Notes: generated from the sequence alone by a model not told the origin. 64,000 bases of DNA from Candidatus Undinarchaeales archaeon (GCA_030753015.1 JASMDC010000016.1:1-64000); one strand, 5' to 3'; shown: positions 1 through 8,417, numbered from the stretch's first letter. Numbers and translations: made by a program.

Positions 1-1
1 G

Positions 2-280
2 TGCTCGTTCTGTGCATCGGGCGCCTATCACAAGGAGCACGAAGGAGGTACGCTATCAGAGAAGGAGCTGAAGAAGTATCAAGTCTCAGAGTCCATGCTC
101 TTCGAGAACAAGGAGTTCCGACGCAAGATGGAACGCGCTAAGGCTTCGGGAGCGATAGGCCGAGGTACCGATGGGATCTACTCCTATTTCGCGCATCGCG
201 GTCGTGATGAGGACGCCGTTGACGATGACTTCCCCAGCACCAAGGACACAAGGACGCGGAACCGCAAGCCAAGTCCTTGA
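2..280 (+). CDS. C-terminal part of a hypothetical protein with a CxxC pair (5' end off window)
   Basis: The reading frame is open from the first bases of the window, so this is the 3' end of a longer gene; the ATG at 95 in the ORF track is internal. The visible part begins CSFC, a CxxC pair typical of zinc ribbons, followed by a charged Lys/Glu/Arg-rich helix and a low-complexity basic-acidic tail. It ends five bases from the stop of the convergent HTH gene. I do not recognise the family. A small zinc-binding or nucleic-acid-associated protein is possible, but the decisive N-terminal part is missing. Confidence 0.6.
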   Translation, partial: CSFCASGAYHKEHEGGTLSEKELKKYQVSESMLFENKEFRRKMERAKASGAIGRGTDGIYSYFAHRGRDEDAVDDDFPSTKDTRTRNRKPSP

Positions 281-284
281 TAGG

Positions 285-599
285 TCATTTGGACTCGGAA
301 TGGAAACGTTTCCAGAAGTTATAGCACCGGTTGAACCGTCGACCTAGCTGAGAGGAGACCGACCATGGTGAGTATCGCCATTCCCGCTGTAATATCCCTA
401 GGCGCTCCATGCGCTTGACGACGTCACTAACCGATGTGCGGGACTCACCGATCACTTCAGCGAGTTCCTTGGTGGTCATCCTTCTCTGCTGGAGTGTCTG
501 CAGGGACCTGATGGCGATTGCCTTGTAATGTCCACGGAAGAAAAGGCCCATGAGCCCCTCGAGGTCAACGGCGTCCCCCTGCATATTGGAGATGACCAT
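285..599 (-). CDS. Small winged-helix (MarR/ArsR-like) DNA-binding protein
   Basis: About 104 residues. The centre has a recognisable helix-turn-helix: 'MTTKELAEVIGESRTSVSDV' followed by 'VKRMERLGILQREW', the usual pattern of recognition helix plus wing in MarR/HTH_20-type winged helices. An N-terminal helix and a short basic C-terminus surround it and no ligand domain is visible. It is probably a transcriptional regulator acting as a dimer. It is transcribed away from the GATase gene, so that neighbour is a possible target (inference). Family membership beyond 'winged helix' cannot be settled from the sequence alone. Confidence 0.7.
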   Translation of the reverse strand: MVISNMQGDAVDLEGLMGLFFRGHYKAIAIRSLQTLQQRRMTTKELAEVIGESRTSVSDVVKRMERLGILQREWRYSPWSVSSQLGRRFNRCYNFWKRFHSESK

Positions 600-667
600 T
601 TAACATGGCTGCGGTCTCATGATTTATTAACGTATTCAAGTCCCGAATTGACCGGGCTCGGAACACG

Positions 668-673
668 TATAAA
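668..673 (+). promoter_or_regulatory. TATA box of the GATase gene
   Basis: TATAAA lies about 27 nt (box centre to codon) upstream of the ATG at 697. In archaea transcription starts about 25 nt after the box, so this predicts a leaderless mRNA and supports ATG 697 as the start. Confidence 0.6.
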
Positions 674-696
674 CCTGAGCCACCGTCCCCGCGCTC

Positions 697-1326
697 ATGC
701 TCCCAGTGGCGTTGCTACAGCATCACCCCGGTACGGTCTGTATCGAGGAGGTACGCCGGCTCCTCGATAAACGAGGCATCCCACATCGGACCTACCGTGC
801 CGATATCGGGGAGCTGCCCAGTAACGATGACGTATCAGGCCTCATGCTCTGTGGTTCCGATTATTATCTTAGTGATATCAGGAATGAGGAATGGGTGATC
901 CGTGAGCTCGACCTCCTGAGCAGTGCCAACCGTCCTGTACTCGGTATCTGTTTTGGGCACCAGCTCGTGGCCGAAGCTTTCGGTGGACTTACTGCGAAGG
1001 GGAAAGGGTACAGCGAGGCTGTAGGTCCTACCGAGGTCGAGGTATTGGAGGACCATCCACTGTTCAAGGGTCTCCCTGGAAAAATCCTCGTGTTCGAATG
1101 GCATGAGGACGAGGTCGTGCGTGTTCCGTCAGGATTCCAGGTGCTCGCACAATCCACCGACTGTCCTGTGGAAGCGATGGTCCATAAAGAGCGACCCATC
1201 TGGTGTGTCCAGTTCCACCCAGAGGTGACCAACCTCATGCACGAGCATGGAGCGGACAACACCCATGGTGAGATAATCGTGAACAACTTCACCAACCTCG
1301 TCGAATCGCTCAGCTCGTATGGATAA
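697..1326 (+). CDS. Class I glutamine amidotransferase (GuaA N-terminal-like)
   Basis: A 209-residue protein with the class I GATase signature: nucleophile Cys in 'GICFGHQ' near residue 88, and the His-Glu pair of the triad in 'VQFHPEV' near residue 170. It releases ammonia from glutamine for a synthetase partner. The stand-alone size fits the archaeal two-subunit GMP synthase (GuaAa, about 190 aa), and PuuD/Gn-AT_I-type proteins are the main alternative. No synthetase subunit lies next to it, so the acceptor is not determined by context. The start is set by the TATA box 27 nt upstream. Confidence 0.8.
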   Translation: MLPVALLQHHPGTVCIEEVRRLLDKRGIPHRTYRADIGELPSNDDVSGLMLCGSDYYLSDIRNEEWVIRELDLLSSANRPVLGICFGHQLVAEAFGGLTAKGKGYSEAVGPTEVEVLEDHPLFKGLPGKILVFEWHEDEVVRVPSGFQVLAQSTDCPVEAMVHKERPIWCVQFHPEVTNLMHEHGADNTHGEIIVNNFTNLVESLSSYG

Positions 1327-1357
1327 AACATACGACGGCGGCTTGCGCGAAGGGATA

Positions 1358-1369
1358 CTTTTTTAAAAA
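1358..1369 (+). promoter_or_regulatory. TATA-like promoter of the FKBP-ftsZ region
   Basis: 'CTTTTTTAAAAA' lies 65-75 nt before the ATG at 1432. This would give a 5' UTR of about 40 nt that carries the GGAGGTG ribosome binding site. It is the only clear promoter before the FKBP and ftsZ genes. Confidence 0.5.
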
Positions 1370-1431
1370 CAGGGGTTTCCAGCGTCATTCTCCTTTTGGG
1401 GCTCCTTGTCCCAATAGGAGGTGGTACTACC

Positions 1432-2121
1432 ATGGCAGGAAAGATCGAAAAGGGCGATTTCATACTCTTGGACTATGTCGGCCGGATAAAGGAGACAGGC
1501 AAGGTCTTTGACCTTACGTCCGAGGAGCAGGCCCGACAGGAGAACGTGTTCGATCCCCAGGGGAGCTATGGCCCCCGCACGGTCATCATCGGTGCAGGGC
1601 ACCTCATCAAAGGTCTTGAAGACGCGCTCATTGGGTCGAAGGTAGGAGGCTCGATGACCGTCGAGCTCCCCCCCGACCAAGCATTCGGGGCTCGAGATCC
1701 CAAGCGGCGGAAGCTCGTTCCAATGCGGGAGTTCAAGAAACAACGGATCAATCCTTACCCCGGCATGAGCGTCCATCTAAACAATGATAGCGGTGTCGTC
1801 GCTACTGTGAGCGGTGGTCGTGTGGTCGTTGACTTCAATCACCCGCTTGCCGGCAAGACCCTCGTATACGAGGTGGACGTACGCGACAAGGTGAAGAAGG
1901 AAGAGGAAATGGTTCAGTCTGTCCTCAAGATCAACCTCGACCTCCCGGTTGAGGACTTCAACGTCACTGTCGGAAAGAAGGACGTCTCTATCATTGTCCC
2001 TGAGGAGCCTTCAGTATTCCCGCGCTCCTACAAGCAGAAAATTGCTACTGAGATCATGGAGTACGTCAAGAAGGACGAGGTCCGGTTCCTTGACGTGTTT
2101 CGTAAGAGTAATAATAAATAA
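1432..2121 (+). CDS. FKBP-type peptidyl-prolyl cis-trans isomerase (SlyD-like long archaeal form)
   Basis: 230 residues. An N-terminal FKBP domain starts at 'KGDFILLDYVGRIKETGKVF' and contains the usual 'GHLIKGLEDALIG' and 'VELPPDQAFG' motifs. An IF-like insert follows at about residues 75-125, with the rest of the catalytic domain in 'NHPLAGKTLVYEVDV'. A C-terminal alpha/beta extension of about 90 residues is typical of the long archaeal FKBP. It is a proline isomerase and chaperone acting on folding proteins in the cytoplasm. The ORF extends 12 codons upstream, but GGAGGTGG at 1418-1425 sits 6 nt before ATG 1432, so that is the start. Confidence 0.9.
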   Translation: MAGKIEKGDFILLDYVGRIKETGKVFDLTSEEQARQENVFDPQGSYGPRTVIIGAGHLIKGLEDALIGSKVGGSMTVELPPDQAFGARDPKRRKLVPMREFKKQRINPYPGMSVHLNNDSGVVATVSGGRVVVDFNHPLAGKTLVYEVDVRDKVKKEEEMVQSVLKINLDLPVEDFNVTVGKKDVSIIVPEEPSVFPRSYKQKIATEIMEYVKKDEVRFLDVFRKSNNK

Positions 2122-2166
2122 TTTGGACATGTCGTTGGACGCGCTAGTATAGGGAGGAAACTGATA

Positions 2167-3294
2167 ATGACGAGGATCATCGAAGTGGGAGACGGCCCCA
2201 TGCACGAAGAGGTCCATCACACCAGGACCATCGATGCCGAACTAGAGGAACTCCTCCGCCATCAGAAGGCAACGATCAAGGTCATCGGTGCTGGCGGAGC
2301 TGGGAACAACACCATCACTCGGCTGATGGAGGTCGGAATAGAAGGTGCTGAGACCATCATCGTGAACACCGATGCACAGGACCTCCTGTACTCTGATGCG
2401 GACAAGAAGATTCTTCTTGGCAAGGATATCACCAATGGCCTCGGTGCCGGCTCCGACCCTTCTAAGGGCGAGGAAGCGGCCAGAGAGAACGAGCAGGACA
2501 TCAAGGACGCCCTTCACGGTGCCGACATGGTGTTCCTGACCTGCGGTCTCGGCGGGGGCACGGGCACGGGCTCCGGACCTGTCATCGCAGAAGTTGCAAA
2601 GAAGCTCGGTGCGCTCACCGTGGCCGTCGTCACCATGCCGTTCGAGATGGAAGGTGCAAAGCGGTACGAGAACGCCCGCAGCGGACTGGACAAGCTTCAG
2701 AGCGTCGTCGATACGCTCATCCTCATCCCCAATGACAAGCTCCTCGAGATAGTCCCCAACGTCCCGATCAACACATCGTTCAAGGTTGCCGACGAGATAC
2801 TCGTCAACGCCGTTAAAGGGATTGCTGAGCTTGTGACCAGGCCGGGTCTCGTGAACCTCGACTTCGCTGATATCAAAGCAGTAATGAACGAGGGTGGTCT
2901 TGCGATGATCGGTCTTGGTGAATCGGACACTGAGAACCGTGCCCTGGAGGCTGTCGAAAAGGCGATCAACAATCCGCTCCTTGACGTCGATATCACAGGC
3001 GCCAAGGGTGCGCTCGTCAATGTCTCTGGCGGACCAGATCTCACTCTGACAGAAGCGAAGGATGTTGTGTCCGCAATCTCCCAGAAGCTCGCACCGGATG
3101 CAAGGATAATCTGGGGTGCTCAGCTGGCAAAGGAGATGCAGCAGACCGTTCGTGTTATGCTCATCGTCACCGGCGTGAGCTCACCTCAGATCTTCGCACC
3201 GGAGCGGACCTTCCAGGCCAAAAAGAACGAGGAGATGAAGTCGGAGCTCGGTATCGAGTTCATCACTCCAAAAGGGAAGGCCCATGATTCCTGA
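2167..3294 (+). CDS. ftsZ: Cell division protein FtsZ
   Basis: 375 residues of tubulin-like GTPase that forms the cytokinetic ring. Visible motifs are the nucleotide-binding 'GAGGAGNN' near residue 41, the tubulin signature '[10 protein letters not shown]' near residue 132, and the T7-loop 'NLDFADIK' near residue 237, whose aspartates are needed for GTP hydrolysis in the neighbouring subunit. The N-terminal extension of about 35 residues is acidic and variable, as in other archaeal FtsZs. GGGAGG 8-9 nt upstream supports the start. The stop overlaps the start of secE by 11 nt, the classic archaeal ftsZ-secE-spt5 arrangement. Confidence 0.97.
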   Translation: MTRIIEVGDGPMHEEVHHTRTIDAELEELLRHQKATIKVIGAGGAGNNTITRLMEVGIEGAETIIVNTDAQDLLYSDADKKILLGKDITNGLGAGSDPSKGEEAARENEQDIKDALHGADMVFLTCGLGGGTGTGSGPVIAEVAKKLGALTVAVVTMPFEMEGAKRYENARSGLDKLQSVVDTLILIPNDKLLEIVPNVPINTSFKVADEILVNAVKGIAELVTRPGLVNLDFADIKAVMNEGGLAMIGLGESDTENRALEAVEKAINNPLLDVDITGAKGALVNVSGGPDLTLTEAKDVVSAISQKLAPDARIIWGAQLAKEMQQTVRVMLIVTGVSSPQIFAPERTFQAKKNEEMKSELGIEFITPKGKAHDS

Positions 3295-3481
3295 ACCACA
3301 ACAGATCTCAAAAGACATCCGCAAGAAGCTGCGGGAGTACTACCGTGTGCTTCTCATAACTAAAAAGCCTGACAAGCAAGAGTTCATGGGCGTCGTCAAG
3401 GTAACAGGGCTGGGGATCGTGCTCATAGGTACAATTGGCCTTATTATCATGACCGCATTCACACTCTTGCCAATACAATAG
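3284..3481 (+). CDS. secE: Preprotein translocase subunit SecE/Sss1
   Basis: 65 residues: an amphipathic cytoplasmic helix with 'LREYYRVLLITKKPDKQEF', then one transmembrane helix at about residues 38-62. This is the minimal archaeal/eukaryal SecE (Sss1) layout. It clamps the two halves of SecY in the Sec61-type translocon. It overlaps the end of ftsZ by 11 nt, so translation is probably coupled, and spt5 begins 16 nt after its stop. Confidence 0.93.
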   Translation: MIPEPQQISKDIRKKLREYYRVLLITKKPDKQEFMGVVKVTGLGIVLIGTIGLIIMTAFTLLPIQ

Positions 3482-3497
3482 GAACTAGGTGTTCATT

Positions 3498-3971
3498 ATG
3501 ACCGAACTGTTTGCCGTACGGACAACCGCCGGCCGCGAGGAGATGGTGCTCGACCGTGTCGTCGCCAGGGCCAAGAGGCTCACCATCGGTGTGAAGTCCG
3601 TCATCGCCCCAAAGCAGCTGAAAGGATACGTTGTCATCGAAGCGGATGAACTCTCCCAAGTGGAGGATGCCGTCAAGGGAATCCAATATGCCCGCGGGGT
3701 CGTCCGTGCCCCTATCTCGTTCGAGGAGGTCAAGCACTTCCTGACAGCAACGCCCACAGTCATCAATATCGAGAAAGGGGATCTCATCGAGCTCGTATCG
3801 GGACCGTTCAAGGGTGAGAAGGCCAAGGTAACGCGCGTCGACAAGATCAAACAGGACGTCACCGTCGAGCTCGTGCAGGCTGCGGTGCCCATCCCAGTCA
3901 CGATCAAGGTTGAATCCGTCAGGCTCATGGAGCGGCCGGAAGTACGGGAGGAGCCTACCTATGACGACTAA
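3498..3971 (+). CDS. spt5: Transcription elongation factor Spt5 (NusG-like)
   Basis: 157 residues. An NGN domain starts 'MTELFAVRTTAGREEMV' and a KOW motif lies near residue 95 ('KGDLIELVSGPFKGEKAKV'). It binds the RNA polymerase clamp with Spt4 and increases processivity. The track start is GTG 3489, but ATG 3498 with AGGTG six bases upstream matches the family N-terminus. The last codons overlap the start of the L11-like ORF ('CTATGACGACTAA'), so the two are translationally linked. Confidence 0.93.
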   Translation: MTELFAVRTTAGREEMVLDRVVARAKRLTIGVKSVIAPKQLKGYVVIEADELSQVEDAVKGIQYARGVVRAPISFEEVKHFLTATPTVINIEKGDLIELVSGPFKGEKAKVTRVDKIKQDVTVELVQAAVPIPVTIKVESVRLMERPEVREEPTYDD

Positions 3972-4236
3972 AGCTACTGAACTCATCAAGAAGAAGATGG
4001 GCATCCAGAAGGGTGCCGGCGACCACAAGAACGAGACAGCTGGCGATCTGAGTATGAAACTGGCCATTGAGGTCGCGAAGGAGAAGGCCCCAGCCTTGCT
4101 CGCCAACGATCTCAAAGGCGCCACAAAGGAGATCGTCGGGACGGCTCTGACCATGGGTATAACTGTCGAGGGGAAGGACCCTCGTGAGGCCCAGCGCGAG
4201 ATCTCAGAGGGCAAGTACGATTCCCTGTTCTCTTGA
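3961..4236 (+). CDS. Ribosomal protein L11, C-terminal rRNA-binding domain only
   Basis: 91 residues that align by eye with the second half of archaeal uL11: the linker and start of the RNA-binding domain ('TELIKKKMGI'), then 'GDLSMKLAIEVAKEK', 'ATKEIVGTALTMGITVEG' and the terminal 'REISEGKYDSLF'. Full-length L11 is about 160 residues. The N-terminal domain that contacts elongation factors and the L10 stalk base is absent. The upstream extension in the track (from 3910) is spt5 read in another frame and has no L11 similarity, so this is not a simple frameshift within the window. It starts inside the last codons of spt5, exactly where rpl11 normally starts. It could be a split or shortened L11 or a domain paralogue. 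Confidence 0.85.
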   Translation: MTTKATELIKKKMGIQKGAGDHKNETAGDLSMKLAIEVAKEKAPALLANDLKGATKEIVGTALTMGITVEGKDPREAQREISEGKYDSLFS

Positions 4237-4267
4237 ACAGGATTCATCCCGAGTCCTGTGATCGTCC

Positions 4268-5311
4268 GTGACCATCGACAAGATCCCAAGAGCGATCCTT
4301 CCAGAAGGGGGACCCGATAAAAAGGTCATGAAGCGACAGGACATCCTCCGTCGATTCATCGATGCTCTCCCTATTGGAGTAACGGTCATAGATCCGGACC
4401 ATGTCATTATCTACGCTAACACGTTCCTCCGGGACCGTTTCGGAGAGCTCCGAGGAAAGAAGTGTTATGTGCTATACCATGCTCTAGGTATACCGCATCC
4501 CGAATGTCCCTTGGACCTGGAAAAAGGTGATGATGTTATCGAGAGCCCTGGATCGGACGGACGTTACTATCGCATCCGTCACTCAGAGAACAGGCTCCGG
4601 GGAGGACGGAAGGCACTCGTCGCTGTCGTCGAGGACATCACGGACCATCGGCGGATGAGCAAGGAGCTCGACACCCTAAGGGATATGCTCGGTGTCTCCA
4701 CACCTGCCGAGCGCTACGTCAGCTCCGGCGACCGGAACGCCCTTCGGCCGCTGACCATGTATTATCACGAGATCGATGTAACGCCGGTCACCGAAAGAAT
4801 TAAGGTGGCCACTGATGAACCTGAGACAGCAGTCACTCTCGACCATAAGACGGTCTATTTCATCGAAGAGCGGAAGCCCGAAATATCATTCAGGGAATTC
4901 GCTCGACAGGTAGCCAAGGGTGCTGAAGGTCTGTGCATCACCCGCGTTCACCCATCGAAGGTACGTGATGCGTGGAACCTTAGGACTACCCCGATCATCT
5001 GGCTCAGCAACATAAAGGATCCGGAAGTCAAGTGCCTCGAACCCACAGCGCTTGTGAACCTGCTCTCTTTGGTATCCTCCTTCCTGAAGAAGGCCGAGAA
5101 TGGAGTCGTCCTCCTAGATGGAATCGAGTACCTCATCAGTCTCAACTCCTTCCAGGACGTGCTGAAGTATGTGGGATTCATCAACGACAAGATAATGATG
5201 AGCGAATCCACCATGATCGTCGACCTCGATCCTGAAGCCCTTGAGAAGAAGGAGGTTAGACTCCTGGAACGTGATATGATCGAGCTCAATAGTTCCGATC
5301 CTACGCTGTGA
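4268..5311 (+). CDS. PAS domain plus DUF835 protein
   Basis: 347 residues from GTG 4268; ATG 4328 is an alternative start. The first half has a PAS-like sensor fold ('FIDALPIGVTVIDPDHVIIY', then 'GKKCYVLYHALG' with a Cys-Pro rich segment). The second half (about residues 175-345) is DUF835, recognisable from 'HKTVYFIEERKP', 'GLCITRVHPSKVRD', 'IIWLSN' and 'VVLLDGIEYLISLNSF'. DUF835 resembles a KaiC/P-loop-derived fold without the nucleotide loop. The protein is cytoplasmic with no membrane segment. A redox or ligand sensing role is an inference from the domains. It occupies the place where L1-L10-L12 follow L11 in most archaea. Confidence 0.8.
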   Translation: MTIDKIPRAILPEGGPDKKVMKRQDILRRFIDALPIGVTVIDPDHVIIYANTFLRDRFGELRGKKCYVLYHALGIPHPECPLDLEKGDDVIESPGSDGRYYRIRHSENRLRGGRKALVAVVEDITDHRRMSKELDTLRDMLGVSTPAERYVSSGDRNALRPLTMYYHEIDVTPVTERIKVATDEPETAVTLDHKTVYFIEERKPEISFREFARQVAKGAEGLCITRVHPSKVRDAWNLRTTPIIWLSNIKDPEVKCLEPTALVNLLSLVSSFLKKAENGVVLLDGIEYLISLNSFQDVLKYVGFINDKIMMSESTMIVDLDPEALEKKEVRLLERDMIELNSSDPTL

Positions 5312-5372
5312 TCGCGCGTCAATGACAGGACGAGGAAAACAATGTCCTTCGGTCGTCGGACCACCAGCCCGG

Positions 5373-5382
5373 TATATTTTTT
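5373..5382 (+). promoter_or_regulatory. TATA box of the M48 protease operon
   Basis: 'TATATTTTTT' followed by AACC lies about 45 nt before the ATG at 5423. This leaves a short leader that carries the AGGTGAT ribosome binding site. Confidence 0.55.
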
Positions 5383-5422
5383 AACCTTCCTCCACCCCAT
5401 CCCCCTCAATAGGTGATGTTCT

Positions 5423-7024
5423 ATGGGTCTTCGTGAGCGCTCTGTCATGGTCCTCTCCCTGATGTTCGGCCTCCTGTTCGCTGTTCTCATGGTCTTCGTC
5501 GAGCTCTACGGGCTCGGTATCGGATTCGCAGTAGTTGGGGCATTGGTGATCATTCTGCTTCAATGGTACCTTGGCCCTGTGTTCCTCAAATGGGTGTACC
5601 ATATCCGTTGGGTTGGGCTCGAAGGCCTCGATCCAGAGCTCGCCGAGTTCGTCAAGCGTACCTGTGAAGAACAGGGCATGCCCGTTCCTGCGATCGGAAT
5701 CATCGATGACGGTAATCCTAATGCGTTCGCGTTCGGCCGTCATAAGGGTGACGCTCATCTCGTGATGACACGAGGCTTGTTGGACATGCTCGACGAAAAA
5801 GAGACCACTGCTGTGGTCGCCCACGAGCTCGGTCACATCGCTCACAACGATTTTGTGGTCATGATGATCGCCTCTACCATACCGATCATCCTCTACATCA
5901 TCTTCAGGCACTCGCTCTACATGGCCCGTGGACGCGGAGACAGCAGGGAGAACAGGGGCGCGCCATACTTCCTTGCCATCGCCGCAGTGTCCTACCTGGT
6001 GTATGTTCTCAGCCAGAACCTAGCGCTATTCCTGAGCCGTGTCCGGGAATACTACGCGGACGATTTCTCGGCAGAGCAGACGCAAAATCCCGATGCGCTC
6101 GCCTCGGCCCTTATCAAGATATCTTACGGTCTCGTGGGGACTAAGGATGATGCAGGCAGCTTCCGTATCGAGGCTGGACGGGCCCTCGGTCTTGCAGACC
6201 ATACCTATGCTCGAGCACTGGCCGCCTCAGCGAAGGGTGTCGGTGCGGTGTCCTGGATGGATGCGCTGAAGGCCATGCGCTGGGACCTAGTAAATCCCTG
6301 GGGGGCCTATTTCGAGCTATTCTCGACACATCCGCTCACCGCCCGGAGAGTGAAAGCCATGGAAGAAGCGGCAAAAGCAAGGGGTATGAGCAGCACTTAT
6401 GACTTCGACTACTTCGAATCTCTCGACAACCTCTCATCCAGTTCATTCGGCGATCGCTGGTCCCACTTCCTGTATGAAATCGCCGTTGGACAGTTACACG
6501 TACTATGTCTCATAGGTATCCCGGCAGCAATCGTGTACGGTTCATTGGAACCGCCGATGGGCCTCCTTAAACTTGCAGTGCTGGGTTTTGCCCTGGGTTA
6601 CTTGGTCAAGACACGGCTCTCCTACCCCGACGGATTCGATCCTGCCTCGGTTGAGGACCTTGTGTACGATGAGTCTGCCTCGCCCGTCCTGGGACGTCCT
6701 GTTACGGTCAAGGGACGTATCATCGGTCGCGGTATCCCTGGATATGTGGCATCTGAGGACCTCGTGCTTCAGGACAGTACGGGATTCATATTCCTCGACT
6801 ACCACCAACCCTTCCATATGCTCGATTTCCTGTTCGGGCTCGGTCGTGCAAATGCTTTCGTGGACAGGAAGGTAACAGTGACCGGCTGGTACCGCAGAGC
6901 CCCTCAGCCCTATATCGAACTCCTCAAGATCGAAGGGGCTCGCGACTCTGCTAACGTCTACACTTACACCGGTCGTATGATTACGGGTGCGTTCATCGCC
7001 CTCATCGCGCTCGTGGTGCTTTAA
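5423..7024 (+). CDS. HtpX-like M48 membrane metalloprotease with C-terminal OB-like domain
   Basis: 533 residues. Two N-terminal membrane helices (about 8-50) are followed by the M48 zinc protease core: 'VVAHELGH' at residues 131-138, the further ligand Glu in 'VREYYADDFSA' near residue 211, and 'FSTHPLTARRVKAM' near 308. Two more hydrophobic segments follow at about 350-390. The last ~120 residues form a soluble domain, 'RPVTVKGRIIGRGIPGY' through 'VTVTGWYRRAPQPYIEL', which looks like the OB/GIDE-type domain found on some M48 proteins. It probably degrades misfolded membrane proteins. HtpX is about 290 residues, so the tail is an addition. AGGTGAT before ATG 5423 sets the start. Confidence 0.85.
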   Translation: MGLRERSVMVLSLMFGLLFAVLMVFVELYGLGIGFAVVGALVIILLQWYLGPVFLKWVYHIRWVGLEGLDPELAEFVKRTCEEQGMPVPAIGIIDDGNPNAFAFGRHKGDAHLVMTRGLLDMLDEKETTAVVAHELGHIAHNDFVVMMIASTIPIILYIIFRHSLYMARGRGDSRENRGAPYFLAIAAVSYLVYVLSQNLALFLSRVREYYADDFSAEQTQNPDALASALIKISYGLVGTKDDAGSFRIEAGRALGLADHTYARALAASAKGVGAVSWMDALKAMRWDLVNPWGAYFELFSTHPLTARRVKAMEEAAKARGMSSTYDFDYFESLDNLSSSSFGDRWSHFLYEIAVGQLHVLCLIGIPAAIVYGSLEPPMGLLKLAVLGFALGYLVKTRLSYPDGFDPASVEDLVYDESASPVLGRPVTVKGRIIGRGIPGYVASEDLVLQDSTGFIFLDYHQPFHMLDFLFGLGRANAFVDRKVTVTGWYRRAPQPYIELLKIEGARDSANVYTYTGRMITGAFIALIALVVL

Positions 7025-7025
7025 G

Positions 7026-7931
7026 ATGTGCCGACTCTACGCCTATATCGGAATCCAGCCTGCACACCTCAAATGCTCGCTCATCGACGCTAATAACGCT
7101 ATCGTCCGTCAGAGCGCTCATAATGCTGATGGCTGGGGTATCGCGTACAATGACAGCGAAGGACAGCTCCAGGTAAGTAAGGAGCCGATCCAGGCGTCAT
7201 GCAGCAAAGAATTCACACAGCTTGTCGAGTCCATCATGGCGACGACGATCATTTCCCATATTCGGCTCGCGAGCGTTGGGAACGTCACCGCAGAGAACAC
7301 TCATCCCTATAGGTTCGGTAATTGGGCTTTCGCCCATAACGGGACAGTCGAGGTCTTTTCCAAAGTGCAAGAGGCCATATTGGCCCTTATCCCTGCCCAC
7401 ATCCGAAAGAACATCAAGGGTTCGACGGACTCCGAACATGTGTTCCATCTCCTTCTCTCCGAGATGGAGCGTCAGGGTATGGACCTCAAGGATCCGTATC
7501 CCGATGAAAGGGACGTAGTAAAAGCCCTACGCAAAACCTTATCTCTTGTGAACGGACTCTCTCACAAGGCAGGAGCATCCTATAATTCACGGCTCAATAT
7601 CCTCCTTACCAACGGAAAGGTATTATGGGGTACCCGATTTGGACATCCCCTCAACTACCTCATGGACTCCGAGCTGACCTGCACGTGCTGTGGTCCAAGG
7701 GATGCCGGTTTCTCGGTCACCATTGCCACGGAACTGCTGACGGACGAGGACCATTGGCACAGTTTCCCTGAGAACACCGTGTTCTATGCGCACATTTCAC
7801 CCCGTCACATCTCGATGGAGGAGCTTCTCATAGACGTCGATCCGACGTTCTCTCCTGTGACGGAGGGCGATCTTGCAGATAGGAGAAAAGACCGTCCGAA
7901 GGTCTGCACGACACCAGCACCTCAGGAGTGA
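7026..7931 (+). CDS. Class II glutamine amidotransferase (YafJ-like)
   Basis: 302 residues. The protein begins Met-Cys ('MCRLYAYIG'), and Cys2 is the N-terminal nucleophile of class II (Ntn) amidotransferases after Met removal. 'ADGWGIAY' near residue 37, 'SHIRLAS' near 80 and 'THPYRFGNWAFAHNGTV' near 92 are the glutamine-binding motifs. No synthetase or isomerase domain follows, so it belongs to the stand-alone YafJ/DUF class whose acceptor is unknown. The extra 13 codons of the track ORF lie inside the upstream gene and would bury Cys2, so ATG 7026 is the start, one base after the M48 stop. Confidence 0.85.
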   Translation: MCRLYAYIGIQPAHLKCSLIDANNAIVRQSAHNADGWGIAYNDSEGQLQVSKEPIQASCSKEFTQLVESIMATTIISHIRLASVGNVTAENTHPYRFGNWAFAHNGTVEVFSKVQEAILALIPAHIRKNIKGSTDSEHVFHLLLSEMERQGMDLKDPYPDERDVVKALRKTLSLVNGLSHKAGASYNSRLNILLTNGKVLWGTRFGHPLNYLMDSELTCTCCGPRDAGFSVTIATELLTDEDHWHSFPENTVFYAHISPRHISMEELLIDVDPTFSPVTEGDLADRRKDRPKVCTTPAPQE

Positions 7932-8036
7932 GGTCGGTACAAAGGCTAAACTTGGAAGGTATGATAATAAGTCTCACGATTCCCGATTGTACTTTTTAAG
8001 GCTCGACTACAAACCAGTCAAAGGACACGGGAGCAA

Positions 8037-8417
8037 ATGGGAATCTTCGGCATCATCTACCGGAAGAAACGCCACGTCATAACCGATGTGAGCAGGGAGA
8101 TGCAGTTCTCTGTTGTATACACCTTCTCTGTGGTCGGCATCCTTATCATGTCCTTCGTGATAGTCGCAGGTTATGTTCCGACCATCACGTCGTTGGACAT
8201 TGGCCTCTTCAGTTCCACGATGGACGTGACAGGATTCTCTATCAAGCTAGTGTTCAGATTAACGATTCTCTCTGCCATCGCCCTTGGATTCTCCTCCATG
8301 CTACAAGTATGGGAGTGCGCTGAACGCGAGCTCGTTGACGGCCTCGTTCAGATCGCCAAGAGCGCCAAAGAGGTCGAGGAAGCCACCGCCGTGCTCGCTG
8401 GAAAGAGCAGTAAGTGA
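8037..8417 (+). CDS. Two-TM small membrane protein, member of a local paralogous family
   Basis: 126 residues with two hydrophobic helices (about 26-50 and 68-95) joined by a short extracytoplasmic loop, and a C-terminal charged helix with 'ERELVDGLVQIAKSAKEVEE'. The pattern 'VVYTFSVVGILIMSFVIVAGYVP ... ALGFSSMLQ ... ELVDGL' recurs in the proteins at 31730 and 32119, so it is one of three paralogues in the window. A TATA-like 'TACTTTTTAAGG' at 7990-8001 lies about 40 nt upstream. I do not recognise a described family. Confidence 0.7.
   Translation: MGIFGIIYRKKRHVITDVSREMQFSVVYTFSVVGILIMSFVIVAGYVPTITSLDIGLFSSTMDVTGFSIKLVFRLTILSAIALGFSSMLQVWECAERELVDGLVQIAKSAKEVEEATAVLAGKSSK

Noticed and set aside
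528-770. 80-aa plus-strand ORF overlapping the HTH gene and the GATase start
   Set aside because: It is antisense to a convincing winged helix, overlaps the GATase in another frame, and its sequence is low-complexity.
864-1463. 199-aa minus-strand ORF over the GATase and FKBP genes
   Set aside because: It is the antisense shadow of two genes with clear catalytic motifs; Ser/Thr/Pro/Arg-rich composition is typical of antisense frames here.
3910-3960. Possible N-terminal part of L11 in the track ORF
   Set aside because: These 17 codons are spt5 read in another frame and have no L11 similarity. The frames around 3489-3960 encode Spt5 to its normal end, so there is no hidden L11 N-terminal domain.
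3459-4289. 276-aa minus-strand ORF over spt5 and L11
   Set aside because: Antisense to two conserved genes; no domain recognised.
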